DNA of 64,000 bases from CAIXQW01 sp046049675 (GCA_046049675.1 JBJORA010000010.1:11100-75099), one strand, 5' to 3'; counted from the stretch's first letter, positions 41,937 through 51,012 are shown. Translations and numbers: made by a program. Notes: generated by a model from the sequence alone, not told the origin.

Positions 41937-42317
41937 CTAGGCCATACCAAGAAAAATACCATTGATGCAATTGACAATTTTTCCTGTGTTAAGCGGCTTG
42001 CGCAAAACTGCTGAAGGATTTACAGCTTTTATCTCGCTGTAGTATTCTGCCTCGGCATTACCAGTAAGAAATATTAAAGGTAAATTGAGATTGTTGCGGC
42101 GTACATATTGAGCAATCTGCACACCTGTATCATCTCCTAGCAGCTGTACATCTAATATCAATAAGTCAGGCAATTCTTTTGCAATGTTTGCAATCGCATC
42201 CGATGTGCTGCTGCTTACATGCGATACAATAAAACCACTGTCGCGAAGGTCAGATTGCAGCGCTTCTGCAAAGATGGTTTCATCTTCTACAATGCCGATT
42301 TTTAGTGGATTTGCCAT
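41937..42317 (-). CDS. Stand-alone response-regulator receiver
   Basis: 126 residues, receiver domain only. Acidic pocket Glu11/Asp12, phospho-acceptor Asp56 (LLILDVQL), Thr85 (IFLTGN) and Lys107 (LRKPL) are all present, so it should be phosphorylatable. There is no output domain and no kinase nearby. It lies 123 bp downstream of plsX on the same strand, so it may be read with the yceD-rpmF-plsX group or separately. Confidence 0.9.
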   Translation of the reverse strand: MANPLKIGIVEDETIFAEALQSDLRDSGFIVSHVSSSTSDAIANIAKELPDLLILDVQLLGDDTGVQIAQYVRRNNLNLPLIFLTGNAEAEYYSEIKAVNPSAVLRKPLNTGKIVNCINGIFLGMA

Positions 42318-42440
42318 TTTTGATGGCTAAGATTTTCCTAACCAATGTTAAAGGTATGAATTAGCATTGGTTAATAATAAACTATTTATCTATGACGCTA
42401 TAGGCTGCATAGATATAGTTATTTTACGTATAGGTTGTAA

Positions 42441-43397
42441 TTAATCGTTTGTGGCTTCAAACTGCGCTTTCATAGCTTCTAGCATGCCGCTACGTGCAAT
42501 GCCATCTGCCTGCTGTAACATTTGTGCAAAGGCACGTGCGCTACTTACGCCGTGGCCAACAATTACGGTTTTGTTGACGCCTAGTACTGGCGTGCCGCCG
42601 TACATTTCGTAGTTAAAGTTGTTGAGATACTCATCCTTGATACCACGTTCGTGTGCAAAAATGTGATGAATGCTCTCTGCCATTTTAAGGACGATGTTTC
42701 CTGTAAAACCATCACAAACAATCACGTCAACTTTATTGGTGAAGATATCCCTACCTTCTACGTTGCCGATAAAGTTGAGGAAAGGATTAGCCTTCAATAG
42801 AGGAAATGCAGCTTTGGCTAACAAATTGCCTTTGCCCTCTTCTTCGCCAATATTAAGTAAACCAACCTTAGGTTTTTCTACACCAAAGACGCTTTTACTA
42901 TAAATACTTGCTAGCTGCGCAAATTCTTCGAGGTTTTCTGGCTTGCAGTCTGCATTAATACCAACGTCAAGTAAAATCCCATAGCTGCCATCAGTACGCG
43001 GCACATAAGTAGGAATAGTAGGTCGTTGAACACCGCTAATTGGCTTTACTACCATGGCTGCGCCTACCAACATGCTACCTGTATTGCCAGCAGAAATAAA
43101 AGCGTCTAACTTACCAGCTGCCAACATGCCAAAACCAATAGCGATTGCGCTGTTTGGTTTTTCTTTGAAAACTTTAGTGGGATGGTCGTTCATGGCAACC
43201 AATTCTGGTGCATGCACAATCACAATGCGGTCTTGCGGCAGATGTGCAAGTGCATCTTTTATCACTTGCGCATCGCCAAGTGCATAAACAACAGAATCGG
43301 AATTACTACCGTAATCCGATTCTAAAAATTCTTGAATACCAAGACAGCTTTGCTGAGGAGCAAAGTCGCCGCCCATAATATCCAATCCGATTCTCAT
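42441..43397 (-). CDS. plsX: Phosphate acyltransferase PlsX
   Basis: 318 residues. Family signatures MRIGLDIMGGDFAP, SAGNTGSMLVGA, IGEEEGKGN and VCDGFTGNIVLK. Converts acyl-ACP to acyl-phosphate for phospholipid synthesis with PlsY. Lies 27 bp after rpmF in the usual yceD-rpmF-plsX order; fabH, often next, is absent. Confidence 0.96.
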   Translation of the reverse strand: MRIGLDIMGGDFAPQQSCLGIQEFLESDYGSNSDSVVYALGDAQVIKDALAHLPQDRIVIVHAPELVAMNDHPTKVFKEKPNSAIAIGFGMLAAGKLDAFISAGNTGSMLVGAAMVVKPISGVQRPTIPTYVPRTDGSYGILLDVGINADCKPENLEEFAQLASIYSKSVFGVEKPKVGLLNIGEEEGKGNLLAKAAFPLLKANPFLNFIGNVEGRDIFTNKVDVIVCDGFTGNIVLKMAESIHHIFAHERGIKDEYLNNFNYEMYGGTPVLGVNKTVIVGHGVSSARAFAQMLQQADGIARSGMLEAMKAQFEATND

Positions 43398-43424
43398 AGC
43401 GCTAAGATGGTTCTTAAGCGATTA

Positions 43425-43655
43425 CTATGCTTGGTTATCGTCGCTGCTTTCGTCAGCTTCTGCAACTTCTGGCATAGCTTTAGCCATTACCACGCGGCCT
43501 TTGTAAAACAATTGGTTCTCTACCCAATGTGCACGGTGGCGCAAATGTGTTTCACCTGTTGTTTTGTCGGTGCTTAAAGTTTGTACTTGTGCCTTGTAGT
43601 GTGTACGACGTTTTGCACTGCGTTGCTGACTGTGTCGGCGTTTAGGATTTGGCAT
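43425..43655 (-). CDS. rpmF: 50S ribosomal protein L32, cysteine-free form
   Basis: 76 residues. The N-terminus MPNPKRRHSQQRSAKRRTHY is classic L32. The second half has no cysteine at all, so the zinc ribbon seen in many L32 proteins is replaced by HLRHRAHWVENQLFYKGR; an acidic tail follows. The ATG overlaps the end of the yceD-like gene by 14 bp. Confidence 0.92.
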   Translation of the reverse strand: MPNPKRRHSQQRSAKRRTHYKAQVQTLSTDKTTGETHLRHRAHWVENQLFYKGRVVMAKAMPEVAEADESSDDNQA

Positions 43656-44214
43656 CTTTCTTCTTTTTTAATTGTTCTAGTTGTTCGCGAAGCGAATTAT
43701 TTGTTTCGTTTGTTGTTGGTGTATCTTCAAAGTGCACAGCGTGTTTTCCAAGTAGCTCTAGCGCCACAGGGTTACATGTGCTTTGGCCTTGCTCGTTGTC
43801 GGCATGTACACGTTGTATTGGTAAACATAGCACGATATTTTCGTACATTATTTCTGCAACGTCTATATGGTTTGCAGAGTGCGGCAAATAAATGATTTCC
43901 TCATCTTCTACTTTTCGCTCATCTACAATTTCAGCATCTACAATCTTTATTACTGTTTCGAAGTCGTCCCAAAGTGCAAGGGTAAAATCGTCTCCGCAAC
44001 GGTCGCAAGCTGTAGTAATGCTGCCAGTAATACCAAACTTTAAGTAGTAGAAATTAGCTTTTTTATCAAGCAATAATTTCACGTCAAAGTTGGCATCACG
44101 AAACTCGGTTTGGCCAAATTCTTCAAAGAAACTTTCCTGCAATTGGTAGTTGAATTCGTGTTCACCGGGCTTCAAGCCTATATGAGCTATCTCAAAATCC
44201 CGATTCTTCTTCAT
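43642..44214 (-). CDS. YceD/DUF177 family protein
   Basis: 190 residues from the ATG at 44214 (a TTG one codon upstream is not needed). DUF177 proteins precede rpmF across bacteria and take part in 23S rRNA maturation or accumulation in the cases studied. The typical CDRC-like metal site is present as TACDRCGDDF, followed by an acidic stretch (ERKVEDEEIIYLPHSANHIDVAEIMYENI) and a second conserved segment (CLPIQRVHA). The C-terminus is lysine-rich. Confidence 0.88.
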   Translation of the reverse strand: MKKNRDFEIAHIGLKPGEHEFNYQLQESFFEEFGQTEFRDANFDVKLLLDKKANFYYLKFGITGSITTACDRCGDDFTLALWDDFETVIKIVDAEIVDERKVEDEEIIYLPHSANHIDVAEIMYENIVLCLPIQRVHADNEQGQSTCNPVALELLGKHAVHFEDTPTTNETNNSLREQLEQLKKKKDAKS

Positions 44215-44236
44215 CAAGCACCCATTTTCAGGACGG

Positions 44237-44266
44237 CAAAGGTACGATTTTTCTCGGATATTTCAA
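44237..44266 (-). promoter_or_regulatory. Promoter of the yceD-rpmF-plsX operon
   Basis: Minus-strand TTG (44266-44264), 19 bp, TACCTTTG (44244-44237); leader of about 18 nt to the ATG at 44214. Confidence 0.7.
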
Positions 44267-44380
44267 GCCAAGTTTGTTAAGTATGCGTCACTAAATCAGC
44301 TATTTACAAGCATAAATCCCTGAAATTGAAGCCACTTACCACCATTACATCGCAATTACGCCCATCTAATGGCAAATCTT

Positions 44381-46945
44381 CTAGCCGTTTTTGCCTTTTG
44401 CCGGTGGTGTTGGCGGTACAGCTGGTGCACCTCCTGCAGGTTGCGGTGTAGCTTCTCGGCCGCCGCCATCGTCGTTATTGTCATCGCGCTTTAAGTTTTC
44501 GTCACGACTCTTGGCGTCCTTGTTTTCCTCTTTCATACCATTGCGGCCCATTGTACGTCTAGGCGCTTCCATGTTCATGCCCTTTTTATTAGCAAAGCGC
44601 AGTTGCACACCAAGTGTTACTTGTCTTGTTTGAGGTTTGCGATTATTAAATTGTGTGTACACATTAGGTACATCCAATTCAACTTGATTGTAAATGGTAT
44701 TAAAGATATCGTTCGCACCTAAGGTTACCGTCATCATTTTCTTAAAGAACTGACGCTTTGCCGCAAGGTCTACATTCCAATAACCTCTTGTGCGACCTTG
44801 TGCAATAATGGTTGGTGCTTGATAATTGCTCGCCAATTGCAAGTCGTAGATATTATTTAACTTGTAGTTTGAAATGACCTTAGCAAAACCACCCCAGCCT
44901 ATATTAGTAACACTTACATCAACATTATTGCCATTGATTTGATTGCGGAATACGTTGACATTTAAGGCAGCGTCCCAATTTTTACGTATGTAGTATTTTA
45001 CATTAAACTCAGTACCATACGTAATACCACTTGCAAGATTGCGTTGCTGGCTAAACGTTGTACCATTATTATTAAAACGTCTGTAACGCTGAATTAAATT
45101 GTCGTTGTATTGATAGTAAGCACTCCACAGTAACGTATTGCGAGCACCAAAAGACTTTGTGTAAGTCAGTTCGCTAGCATGAATAAATTCTGGCAACAAT
45201 GCAGGATTACCTTGGCTTGTATCTTGCGGATTACTTACATCTAGGTAAGGCACCATCTGAAAGAAGTTAGGGCGATTAACACGTTTGATATAGCTAAGAT
45301 TAAGTTCGCTTCTCTCTGACAACTTGCGCGTAACGTAAGCACTTGGAAAGAAATTGCTAAAAGTTGCTTGCAAGTCTTGATTGTATTGATAAACAAAACC
45401 ATCGTAAATAAAATTCTCATAACGCAAGCCTGCTTGCAAACTATACTTGCCAAAGCTATGTTTTACATTGGTATAGGCTGCGTACGTTTGCTGCGTATAT
45501 TCAAATTTGTTCCATAAGGCACTATCGAAAAAAGTTGTAGCACCTTTACGCTCCATAATTGGCGTGTTTTGGCTTCTAAATCTGAAGTTGATTTGCTTAA
45601 CACCTACTTCAACTTTGGTATTTTCTTTTATTGGGTGGATATAGTCTATTGAAGCTGTAATATTTTTATTTCCTCCATCAACTGGTATTGATTGCCTTGT
45701 GAAGGTGTCCAACCATTCATCATTGGCAGTAAAGAATTTAGTCTCAAAATCGCTAGTACGTCGGTATCTGCTATTGCCATAACTAACATCCACTTTCAAA
45801 TCTTGGCCTTTCTTAGCAAAGTTGTGTGTGTAAGCAAATGATGTCGTGCCATTATTTGGACGGCCAGTATATTCATTTTCTCGATATTGCCTACTAAGTT
45901 GCTGGGTAAAATTTACTTGTGGCATATAGCTAGTAACGATAGTACCAGCCATGTTGCCGCTAAAGAAATTTTGGCTTATGGTAAACTTATCTTTCTTCGT
46001 TGGACTATAGTCTAAACCAAAGTTTACAAAACCGTTTTTTGGACGACGTGTAGTATAGGAAGTTGTCGTATAGGTTGTATCATTTAATAAATTTTCGCGT
46101 TCTATCGTTTCATTTGTCCATGTATAACTATTGCGAAAACTACCATTGGCGAAGAAGTTTACTTTACCAATATTTACATTAGCACCACCCGTTGCATTAA
46201 AGCGATATGGGAAACCAATATTGAGTCCCAAATTGCCATTGACACCTAACTTGTTGTCTTTTTTGAGTACAATATTAATAGCGCCCGCTTTGCCTTGTGC
46301 ATCAAATTGTGCACCTGGATTATTAATCACTTCTATACTCTCAATACTGCTTGCAGGAATTGTTTGCAATGCGCCAGCAATGTCGTTGCCAAAGATTACA
46401 CTCTGTCTACCATCAATAAGTAAAATAATATTGGTATTACCTCTAATGCTGGGTGTGCCATCAACAGGGTCAATTTGAACGCCGGGTACATTGCGCAACA
46501 AATCGCTTGCTGCTCCCCCAGCCGCAGTTACATCGCTGCCCACATTGTAAACCTTTTTATCGGCACTTACTTTTGTTACAGGTTTCGCTGCAACAGCAGT
46601 GATGCCCTCTAGAGCATTGCGGCCGCTTTTGTAAGACAAGTTTAAAGTACCAAGCTTAATATTATCGCCTTCACTAATTACAATAGTTGTATCTACAGTT
46701 GCAATACCGCGTTCTGAACTTATTGTTGCAACAACTTTTACCTTGCCAGTACGTTGCGTATTAATCTCAAAGGCGCCATTCTTATTAACTAAGGTTTCTA
46801 CAAAGATTGAATCATTGCTAATAAGTAAAACGCTAGCACTCGTGTTTGGGCTGCCATTCGACATCACTACACCCGAAATATTTGCTTGTCCAAAGGCTTG
46901 GCTCAAGCAAAAAACCATCATCACTGCCAAGCAGTATTTTAACAT
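44381..46945 (-). CDS. TonB-dependent-receptor-like outer membrane protein with C-terminal tail
   Basis: 854 residues. Signal peptide (1-19, ending SQAFG), an N-terminal carboxypeptidase-regulatory-like beta-sandwich (about 22-105), a plug domain (about 125-235: DLLRNVPGVQIDPVDG, SIRGNTNIILLIDGR, SIESIEVINNPGAQFDAQGKAGAINIVLK), then a large beta-barrel of the outer-membrane-barrel family type seen in Bacteroidota. The barrel ends near residue 789 (GVQLRFANKKG); about 65 further residues are charged then P/A/G-rich, an unusual extension. No SusD gene is adjacent, so not a SusCD pair. The substrate is unknown. Confidence 0.88.
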   Translation of the reverse strand: MLKYCLAVMMVFCLSQAFGQANISGVVMSNGSPNTSASVLLISNDSIFVETLVNKNGAFEINTQRTGKVKVVATISSERGIATVDTTIVISEGDNIKLGTLNLSYKSGRNALEGITAVAAKPVTKVSADKKVYNVGSDVTAAGGAASDLLRNVPGVQIDPVDGTPSIRGNTNIILLIDGRQSVIFGNDIAGALQTIPASSIESIEVINNPGAQFDAQGKAGAINIVLKKDNKLGVNGNLGLNIGFPYRFNATGGANVNIGKVNFFANGSFRNSYTWTNETIERENLLNDTTYTTTSYTTRRPKNGFVNFGLDYSPTKKDKFTISQNFFSGNMAGTIVTSYMPQVNFTQQLSRQYRENEYTGRPNNGTTSFAYTHNFAKKGQDLKVDVSYGNSRYRRTSDFETKFFTANDEWLDTFTRQSIPVDGGNKNITASIDYIHPIKENTKVEVGVKQINFRFRSQNTPIMERKGATTFFDSALWNKFEYTQQTYAAYTNVKHSFGKYSLQAGLRYENFIYDGFVYQYNQDLQATFSNFFPSAYVTRKLSERSELNLSYIKRVNRPNFFQMVPYLDVSNPQDTSQGNPALLPEFIHASELTYTKSFGARNTLLWSAYYQYNDNLIQRYRRFNNNGTTFSQQRNLASGITYGTEFNVKYYIRKNWDAALNVNVFRNQINGNNVDVSVTNIGWGGFAKVISNYKLNNIYDLQLASNYQAPTIIAQGRTRGYWNVDLAAKRQFFKKMMTVTLGANDIFNTIYNQVELDVPNVYTQFNNRKPQTRQVTLGVQLRFANKKGMNMEAPRRTMGRNGMKEENKDAKSRDENLKRDDNNDDGGGREATPQPAGGAPAVPPTPPAKGKNG

Positions 46946-46949
46946 TGGG

Positions 46950-46957
46950 CAAAGGTA
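46950..46957 (-). promoter_or_regulatory. -7 box (TACCTTTG) 4 nt before the barrel-protein ATG
   Basis: Minus-strand TACCTTTG, CCCA, then ATG at 46945. A TTTG lies 16 bp upstream of it, closer than the usual 19-21. Confidence 0.5.
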
Positions 46958-47038
46958 GCCGCTTAATTTGCCGCAAAAAACTATGACTTGTTAAGGAAAT
47001 TTTCAGGAAAACGATATCCTATAGACTATGCATATAAG

Positions 47039-48001
47039 CTAGTCTTGGTGTTCTTTAGTGATGCCTACCCTCTCCTGGACAAGATAGTTGTTGCGCTCTG
47101 GGCTGTTGCGGCTAATGAGTTCACCCAAGAAGCCTGCCATAAAGAATATGGTACCAAGTACCATAGCTGTTTGTGCAATATAAAACGCTGGTTTGTTGGT
47201 AATGGCATAAGCATCGCCCCATATAATTTTGGCAACTGTCATGTAGAAAACCAAACCAAAGCCAAATAAAAACATCAGCACACCCCATGGACCAAAAAAG
47301 TGCATCGGCTTTTTACCAAAACGTGTTATAAAGTTTACGGTAAATAAATCAAGAAAGCCATTGATAAACCTGCTCCAGCCCATGTACTTACTGACGCCAA
47401 ATTTGCGAGCTTGATGGGCAACAACCTTTTCGCCAATATTATTAAATCCAGCACCTTTGGCTAGCACAGGAATATAGCGATGCATCTCACCAAAAATTTC
47501 AATGCTTTTTACCACACGATTGGCATAGGCTTTAAGGCCGCAGTTCATGTCGTGTAAATGCACACCACTTAGTACTCTGTTTGTCCAATTAAATAGCTTT
47601 GTAGGAATTGTTTTACTCAAAGGGTCATAGCGCTTTTTCTTCCAGCCGCTTACCAAGTCGTAGCCTTGGTTCATTACCATGTCGTATAATTCTGGTATTT
47701 CATCTGGGCTATCTTGCAAGTCGGCATCCATGGTAATAACTACGTTGCCTTGAGCAGCTTTAAAGCCTTCGTTGAGCGCTGCGCTTTTGCCATAATTGCG
47801 CATAAAGCGTATGCCTTTGATATGCGAGTTTTTTGCGCGAAGTTCTTGCACGACTTGCCAGCTTTTATCTTTGCTGCCATCGTCAACCAAAAGTACTTCA
47901 TACGAAAAATTATTTGCCACAACAACACGCTCTATCCATGCGCAGAGTTCTGGCAAACTTTCATCTTCGTTGTACAGGGGTACTACAATGCTAATATCCA
48001 T
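47039..48001 (-). CDS. GT2 glycosyltransferase, DPM1/GtrB-like
   Basis: About 320 residues from the ATG at 48001 (MDISIVVPLYNEDESLPEL). GT-A motifs: VVPLYNEDES, LLVDDGSKDKS, MDADLQDSPDEIP (the DxD metal site) and GLKAY. The C-terminal ~90 residues hold two membrane helices. This layout is that of polyprenyl-phosphate sugar transferases (GtrB, ArnC, DPM1), which load undecaprenyl phosphate with glucose, mannose or aminoarabinose. Such a donor could feed the GT39-like enzyme at 1.3 kb, an inference only. Confidence 0.9.
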   Translation of the reverse strand: MDISIVVPLYNEDESLPELCAWIERVVVANNFSYEVLLVDDGSKDKSWQVVQELRAKNSHIKGIRFMRNYGKSAALNEGFKAAQGNVVITMDADLQDSPDEIPELYDMVMNQGYDLVSGWKKKRYDPLSKTIPTKLFNWTNRVLSGVHLHDMNCGLKAYANRVVKSIEIFGEMHRYIPVLAKGAGFNNIGEKVVAHQARKFGVSKYMGWSRFINGFLDLFTVNFITRFGKKPMHFFGPWGVLMFLFGFGLVFYMTVAKIIWGDAYAITNKPAFYIAQTAMVLGTIFFMAGFLGELISRNSPERNNYLVQERVGITKEHQD

Positions 48002-48074
48002 GTGCGCTGCTAAGTTAGGGTAAATCACTTGGTTTGTAATGCATATGTGGCAGTTTTAAGAAAAACTTGCAATG

Positions 48075-48596
48075 CTAATTCTTTGGTAATGTACCTGTAT
48101 TTACACGAGGTCTTGCAAGGCTCATCACTAAGCTACTTATGGCGCCACACAGCATTATGGGAAAAATGGTGCCGTTTAACTCTAGGCTATAGAAGTTTTT
48201 GTCCTTTTCTGCTATTTCGCGTTCAATATCTTCGTTGCGTTCATTCCTAACTGTCATGCGCTCGCGTAGTTCTTCAAGTTTACGTTGCTTTAATTGCGGA
48301 TATAAGGTGTAACTAAGCATATTTAAAGCTGCAACTAAAAGTGCTGTCATCGCTGCTGTACGAAATCCGTTTCCAAAAGTATCTGCGAAGGTTAAGTCGT
48401 ATTTGTTCAATTTTAAATAACGTAATGTTGAGATTGCTAAACCGACAATTAGAATAGGAAAGACACCGAATTCAGCCAAGATGTAATTCTTGGGATTCAT
48501 TCCATGTACAATGCCTATGTAAATCATAATCGCTAAGCCTGTTATCAGTCCAAAACGTGTATGATGCTTGAGATTTTTCCAAATTTTAATTAACAC
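48075..48596 (-). CDS. DUF4199 membrane protein
   Basis: 173 residues with four predicted helices (about 15-30, 38-58, 72-95 and 143-160), and a charged helical loop between helices 3 and 4 (QLKQRKLEELRERMTVRNERNEDIE). This topology and LTFADTFGNGFRTAAMTALLVA match DUF4199 of Bacteroidota, function unknown. It starts with GTG at 48596 and overlaps the end of the dihydroorotase-like gene by 7 bp, so translation is coupled. In Bacteroidota, DUF4199 genes are often beside a GT2 gene like the one downstream and a dihydroorotase. Confidence 0.82.
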   Translation of the reverse strand: MLIKIWKNLKHHTRFGLITGLAIMIYIGIVHGMNPKNYILAEFGVFPILIVGLAISTLRYLKLNKYDLTFADTFGNGFRTAAMTALLVAALNMLSYTLYPQLKQRKLEELRERMTVRNERNEDIEREIAEKDKNFYSLELNGTIFPIMLCGAISSLVMSLARPRVNTGTLPKN

Positions 48597-49864
48597 AGAA
48601 ATATATTGTTTTCGTAAACAGTTGCTAAAATCTTGCCAGCTAAAGTACTGCCAAGATAAGGTGTATTGTGTGATTTGCTTCTTATAGTAGCAGCATCAAA
48701 AGTAGTTGTGCCAGCGGTGGTAAAAACGCATATGTTAGCATACGACCCTTCGTTGATAACATGGACATCAGCAATATGCTTATACACGTCGCGCGGTCCG
48801 TAAGTCAAACACTGAATAATTTGTTCTAATGTGACGCCCTCTTCTTGCAAGCCTAGTAAACTGCATAAGGCGGTTTCTAAACCGGTCATGCCAAAAGCAG
48901 CATATTCAAATTCTTTTGTTTTAGCATCCCAGTCCTGCGGCAAATGGTGTGTAGCAATAGCATCTATTTGACCTTTCTTTAATGCAGACACAAGTGCTTT
49001 GCGATTTTTTTCGTCACGGAGTGGTGGCAACACTTTATAGTTGCTGTCGTAAGTTGATAATGCGGTATCGTTAAATAGTAAATGGTATGGTGTAACGCTG
49101 CAAGTAACATCCAAGCCTTTTGCTTTCGCTTTAGTAATCAGTTCAATACCTTTTGCTGTGCTTACACCTGTGATGTGCAATTTGCTTTCGGTGTATTCAA
49201 GCAGTGCTAAATCGCGTTGAATCATTAATTCTTCGGCCAGCGCTGGCATACCGGGCATGCCTAAAGAAGTGCTCATATCACCTTCGTGCATAAGACCATG
49301 TGGTACTAAAGAATTGTCGTGTGCTAGTTGTACAATGCGGCCACCAAAGCTTTTTACATATTGCAGCGCTTTTAGCATTAAACCAGCATTAGTAATTGGT
49401 TGTAAGCCATCTGTAAATGCAGCAGCACCGTACTCGTACATTTCATGCATTTCGGCAAGTGCTTTGCCTTGTAGGTTGGCTGTGGCAACGCCGTATGGCC
49501 AAATGTCTATGCCTGTGTGTGAGCCGCGTTGCAAAACAAACTCAATCTGTGCTTTATTACTTATCGGAGGATTTGTGTTTGGCAGTGTATAAACACGTGT
49601 GTAGCCGCCTGCAACTGCTGCCTGTGCTAGCGACTGAATATCCTCGTGCTGTTCGCCGCCAGGTTCGTTACTATGCGCAAAAAGCTCACAAAATCCTTGG
49701 CTGATATACAAATCCTTTTCAGTAAGAATAGTAGTGTTTTTTGGAGCTGTAATTTTTGCGGCAATTTTTGCAATGCGAGCGTCTTGAATTAAAACGTCGC
49801 GCTTTTTGCCATGGTGCTTGCTATAAGCATCTAAAATTGTTGCACCTTTAATGAGCAGGTTCAT
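48590..49864 (-). CDS. Dihydroorotase-like protein lacking metal ligands (probable pseudo-dihydroorotase)
   Basis: 424 residues with the full dihydroorotase/amidohydrolase chain (LLIKGATILDAYSKHHGKK, TLPNTNPPI, the LAHDNSLVPHGLMHEG segment, SVTPYHLLFND, FGMTGLETAL). Key residues differ from active enzymes. The DxHxHxRxPG metal/substrate motif reads E60-L-F-A-H-S-N-E-P-G, losing the first His, the Asp and the Arg. The His of the usual AHVST is Gly233 (ITGVST). The catalytic Asp of ATDHAPH is His306 (ATHHLP). His182 remains. It is therefore unlikely to hydrolyse dihydroorotate. Non-catalytic PyrC' proteins that support aspartate transcarbamoylase are known in other bacteria; pyrB is not in the window. 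Confidence 0.88.
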   Translation of the reverse strand: MNLLIKGATILDAYSKHHGKKRDVLIQDARIAKIAAKITAPKNTTILTEKDLYISQGFCELFAHSNEPGGEQHEDIQSLAQAAVAGGYTRVYTLPNTNPPISNKAQIEFVLQRGSHTGIDIWPYGVATANLQGKALAEMHEMYEYGAAAFTDGLQPITNAGLMLKALQYVKSFGGRIVQLAHDNSLVPHGLMHEGDMSTSLGMPGMPALAEELMIQRDLALLEYTESKLHITGVSTAKGIELITKAKAKGLDVTCSVTPYHLLFNDTALSTYDSNYKVLPPLRDEKNRKALVSALKKGQIDAIATHHLPQDWDAKTKEFEYAAFGMTGLETALCSLLGLQEEGVTLEQIIQCLTYGPRDVYKHIADVHVINEGSYANICVFTTAGTTTFDAATIRSKSHNTPYLGSTLAGKILATVYENNIFLC

Positions 49865-49871
49865 TAAAGTG

Positions 49872-49879
49872 CAAAGTTA
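49872..49879 (-). promoter_or_regulatory. -7 box (TAACTTTG) 7 nt before the dihydroorotase-like ATG
   Basis: Minus-strand TAACTTTG, 7 nt, then ATG at 49864. No -33 element at standard spacing. Confidence 0.4.
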
Positions 49880-49937
49880 GGTAAAATGGAGAATATAGCT
49901 TGTAAAACTGTTGAGCACAGTTGCTACTTTAGCAATC

Positions 49938-50936
49938 CTAGTAATACTTAATACCCATTAAGCTGCGCACATCTGCTATGGTCTTGCTGCTGCTGGCTCT
50001 TGCCTTGTCGGCGCCGTTACGCATAATGGCTTGTAGCTTATGTTCGTTAGCAAGCAAGTCTTGCGCTTTTGCACGTATTGGCGATACAAAGGCTACCATA
50101 TCTTCGGCTAGCTGTTTCTTAAGGTCGCCATAGCGTACCGTACAATTATTGTAGGCTTCGTCAAAAAATTGCTGTGTTTCTGTTGAAGAAACCAATGCCA
50201 TCAAGGCAAAAATATTTTCAATATAATCAGGCTTTGGACTATTGGGTTCTGTTGGACCTTGGTCAGTTTTAGCCTTCATTACCTTTTTACGAATCACGTC
50301 GTCTTCATCTGCAAGATATATGGTAGCGTTTTCGTTTTCGCTTTTACTCATTTTGCCAGCACCATCTAAGCTTGGTACTTTTACAAGCTCACCGCCAAAA
50401 TTAAATGCATGCGGCTCCGGAAAATATTCGCCATACCTATGGTTAAATCTATTGGCAAAATTGCGAGCCATTTCTAAATGCTGCTCTTGGTCTTTGCCCA
50501 CTGGTACTTTTGTTGCTTTGTGAATAATGATATCCGCAGTCATTAGTGTTGGGTAGGTAAGCAAGGCTGCGTTTACATTGTCGGGTTGTGCACGGGCTTT
50601 GTCTTTGAAGCTCGTTGTTTTTTCTAGTTCACCAAGGTAAGATAGCGTGTTAAGCAATAAATACAACTCTGGTATTTCTGGAATATCACTCTGAGCGTAA
50701 AGTGCAACTTTTTCAGGGTCTAAGCCACATGCAATATTTTCTGCAATGACACGCATTACATTGCTGCGCATTTCTTTACTATCTGGGTGAGTAGTAAGCG
50801 CGTGATAATCTGCTACAAAAAAGTAACAGTCGTTTTCGTCTTGCATACGCACATAGTTGCGCATAGCACCAAAGTAGTTGCCTAAATGTAGGTATCCAGT
50901 ACTTCTTATTCCACTAACGACGATTTCTCTAGACAT
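49938..50936 (-). CDS. trpS: Tryptophanyl-tRNA synthetase
   Basis: 332 residues, normal length. HIGH-type motif in STGYLHLGNYFGA and KMSKS in GKMSKSENEN. The TrpRS-specific segments (QSDIPEIPELYLLLNTL, TYPTLMTADIIIHKATKVPVGKDQ) are intact. Charges tRNA-Trp (its gene is at 9.9 kb). A TACCTTTG box lies 7 nt upstream of the ATG. Confidence 0.98.
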   Translation of the reverse strand: MSREIVVSGIRSTGYLHLGNYFGAMRNYVRMQDENDCYFFVADYHALTTHPDSKEMRSNVMRVIAENIACGLDPEKVALYAQSDIPEIPELYLLLNTLSYLGELEKTTSFKDKARAQPDNVNAALLTYPTLMTADIIIHKATKVPVGKDQEQHLEMARNFANRFNHRYGEYFPEPHAFNFGGELVKVPSLDGAGKMSKSENENATIYLADEDDVIRKKVMKAKTDQGPTEPNSPKPDYIENIFALMALVSSTETQQFFDEAYNNCTVRYGDLKKQLAEDMVAFVSPIRAKAQDLLANEHKLQAIMRNGADKARASSSKTIADVRSLMGIKYY

Positions 50937-50943
50937 TGGGCTG

Positions 50944-50951
50944 CAAAGGTA
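50944..50951 (-). promoter_or_regulatory. -7 box (TACCTTTG) 7 nt before the trpS ATG
   Basis: Minus-strand TACCTTTG followed by CAGCCCA and the ATG at 50936. Exact -7 consensus; no TTG at 19-21 bp upstream of it. Confidence 0.5.
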
Positions 50952-51012
50952 AGTTATCGCTAGTGCATTTTTGTGTAGAAACTAAAGTGTAGTTTCAGCA
51001 AAACAAATTTGC

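Noticed and set aside
47023..47045. AGACTA ... TAGTCT inverted repeat at the end of the GT2 gene
   Set aside because: Short arms, long loop, no T-tract.
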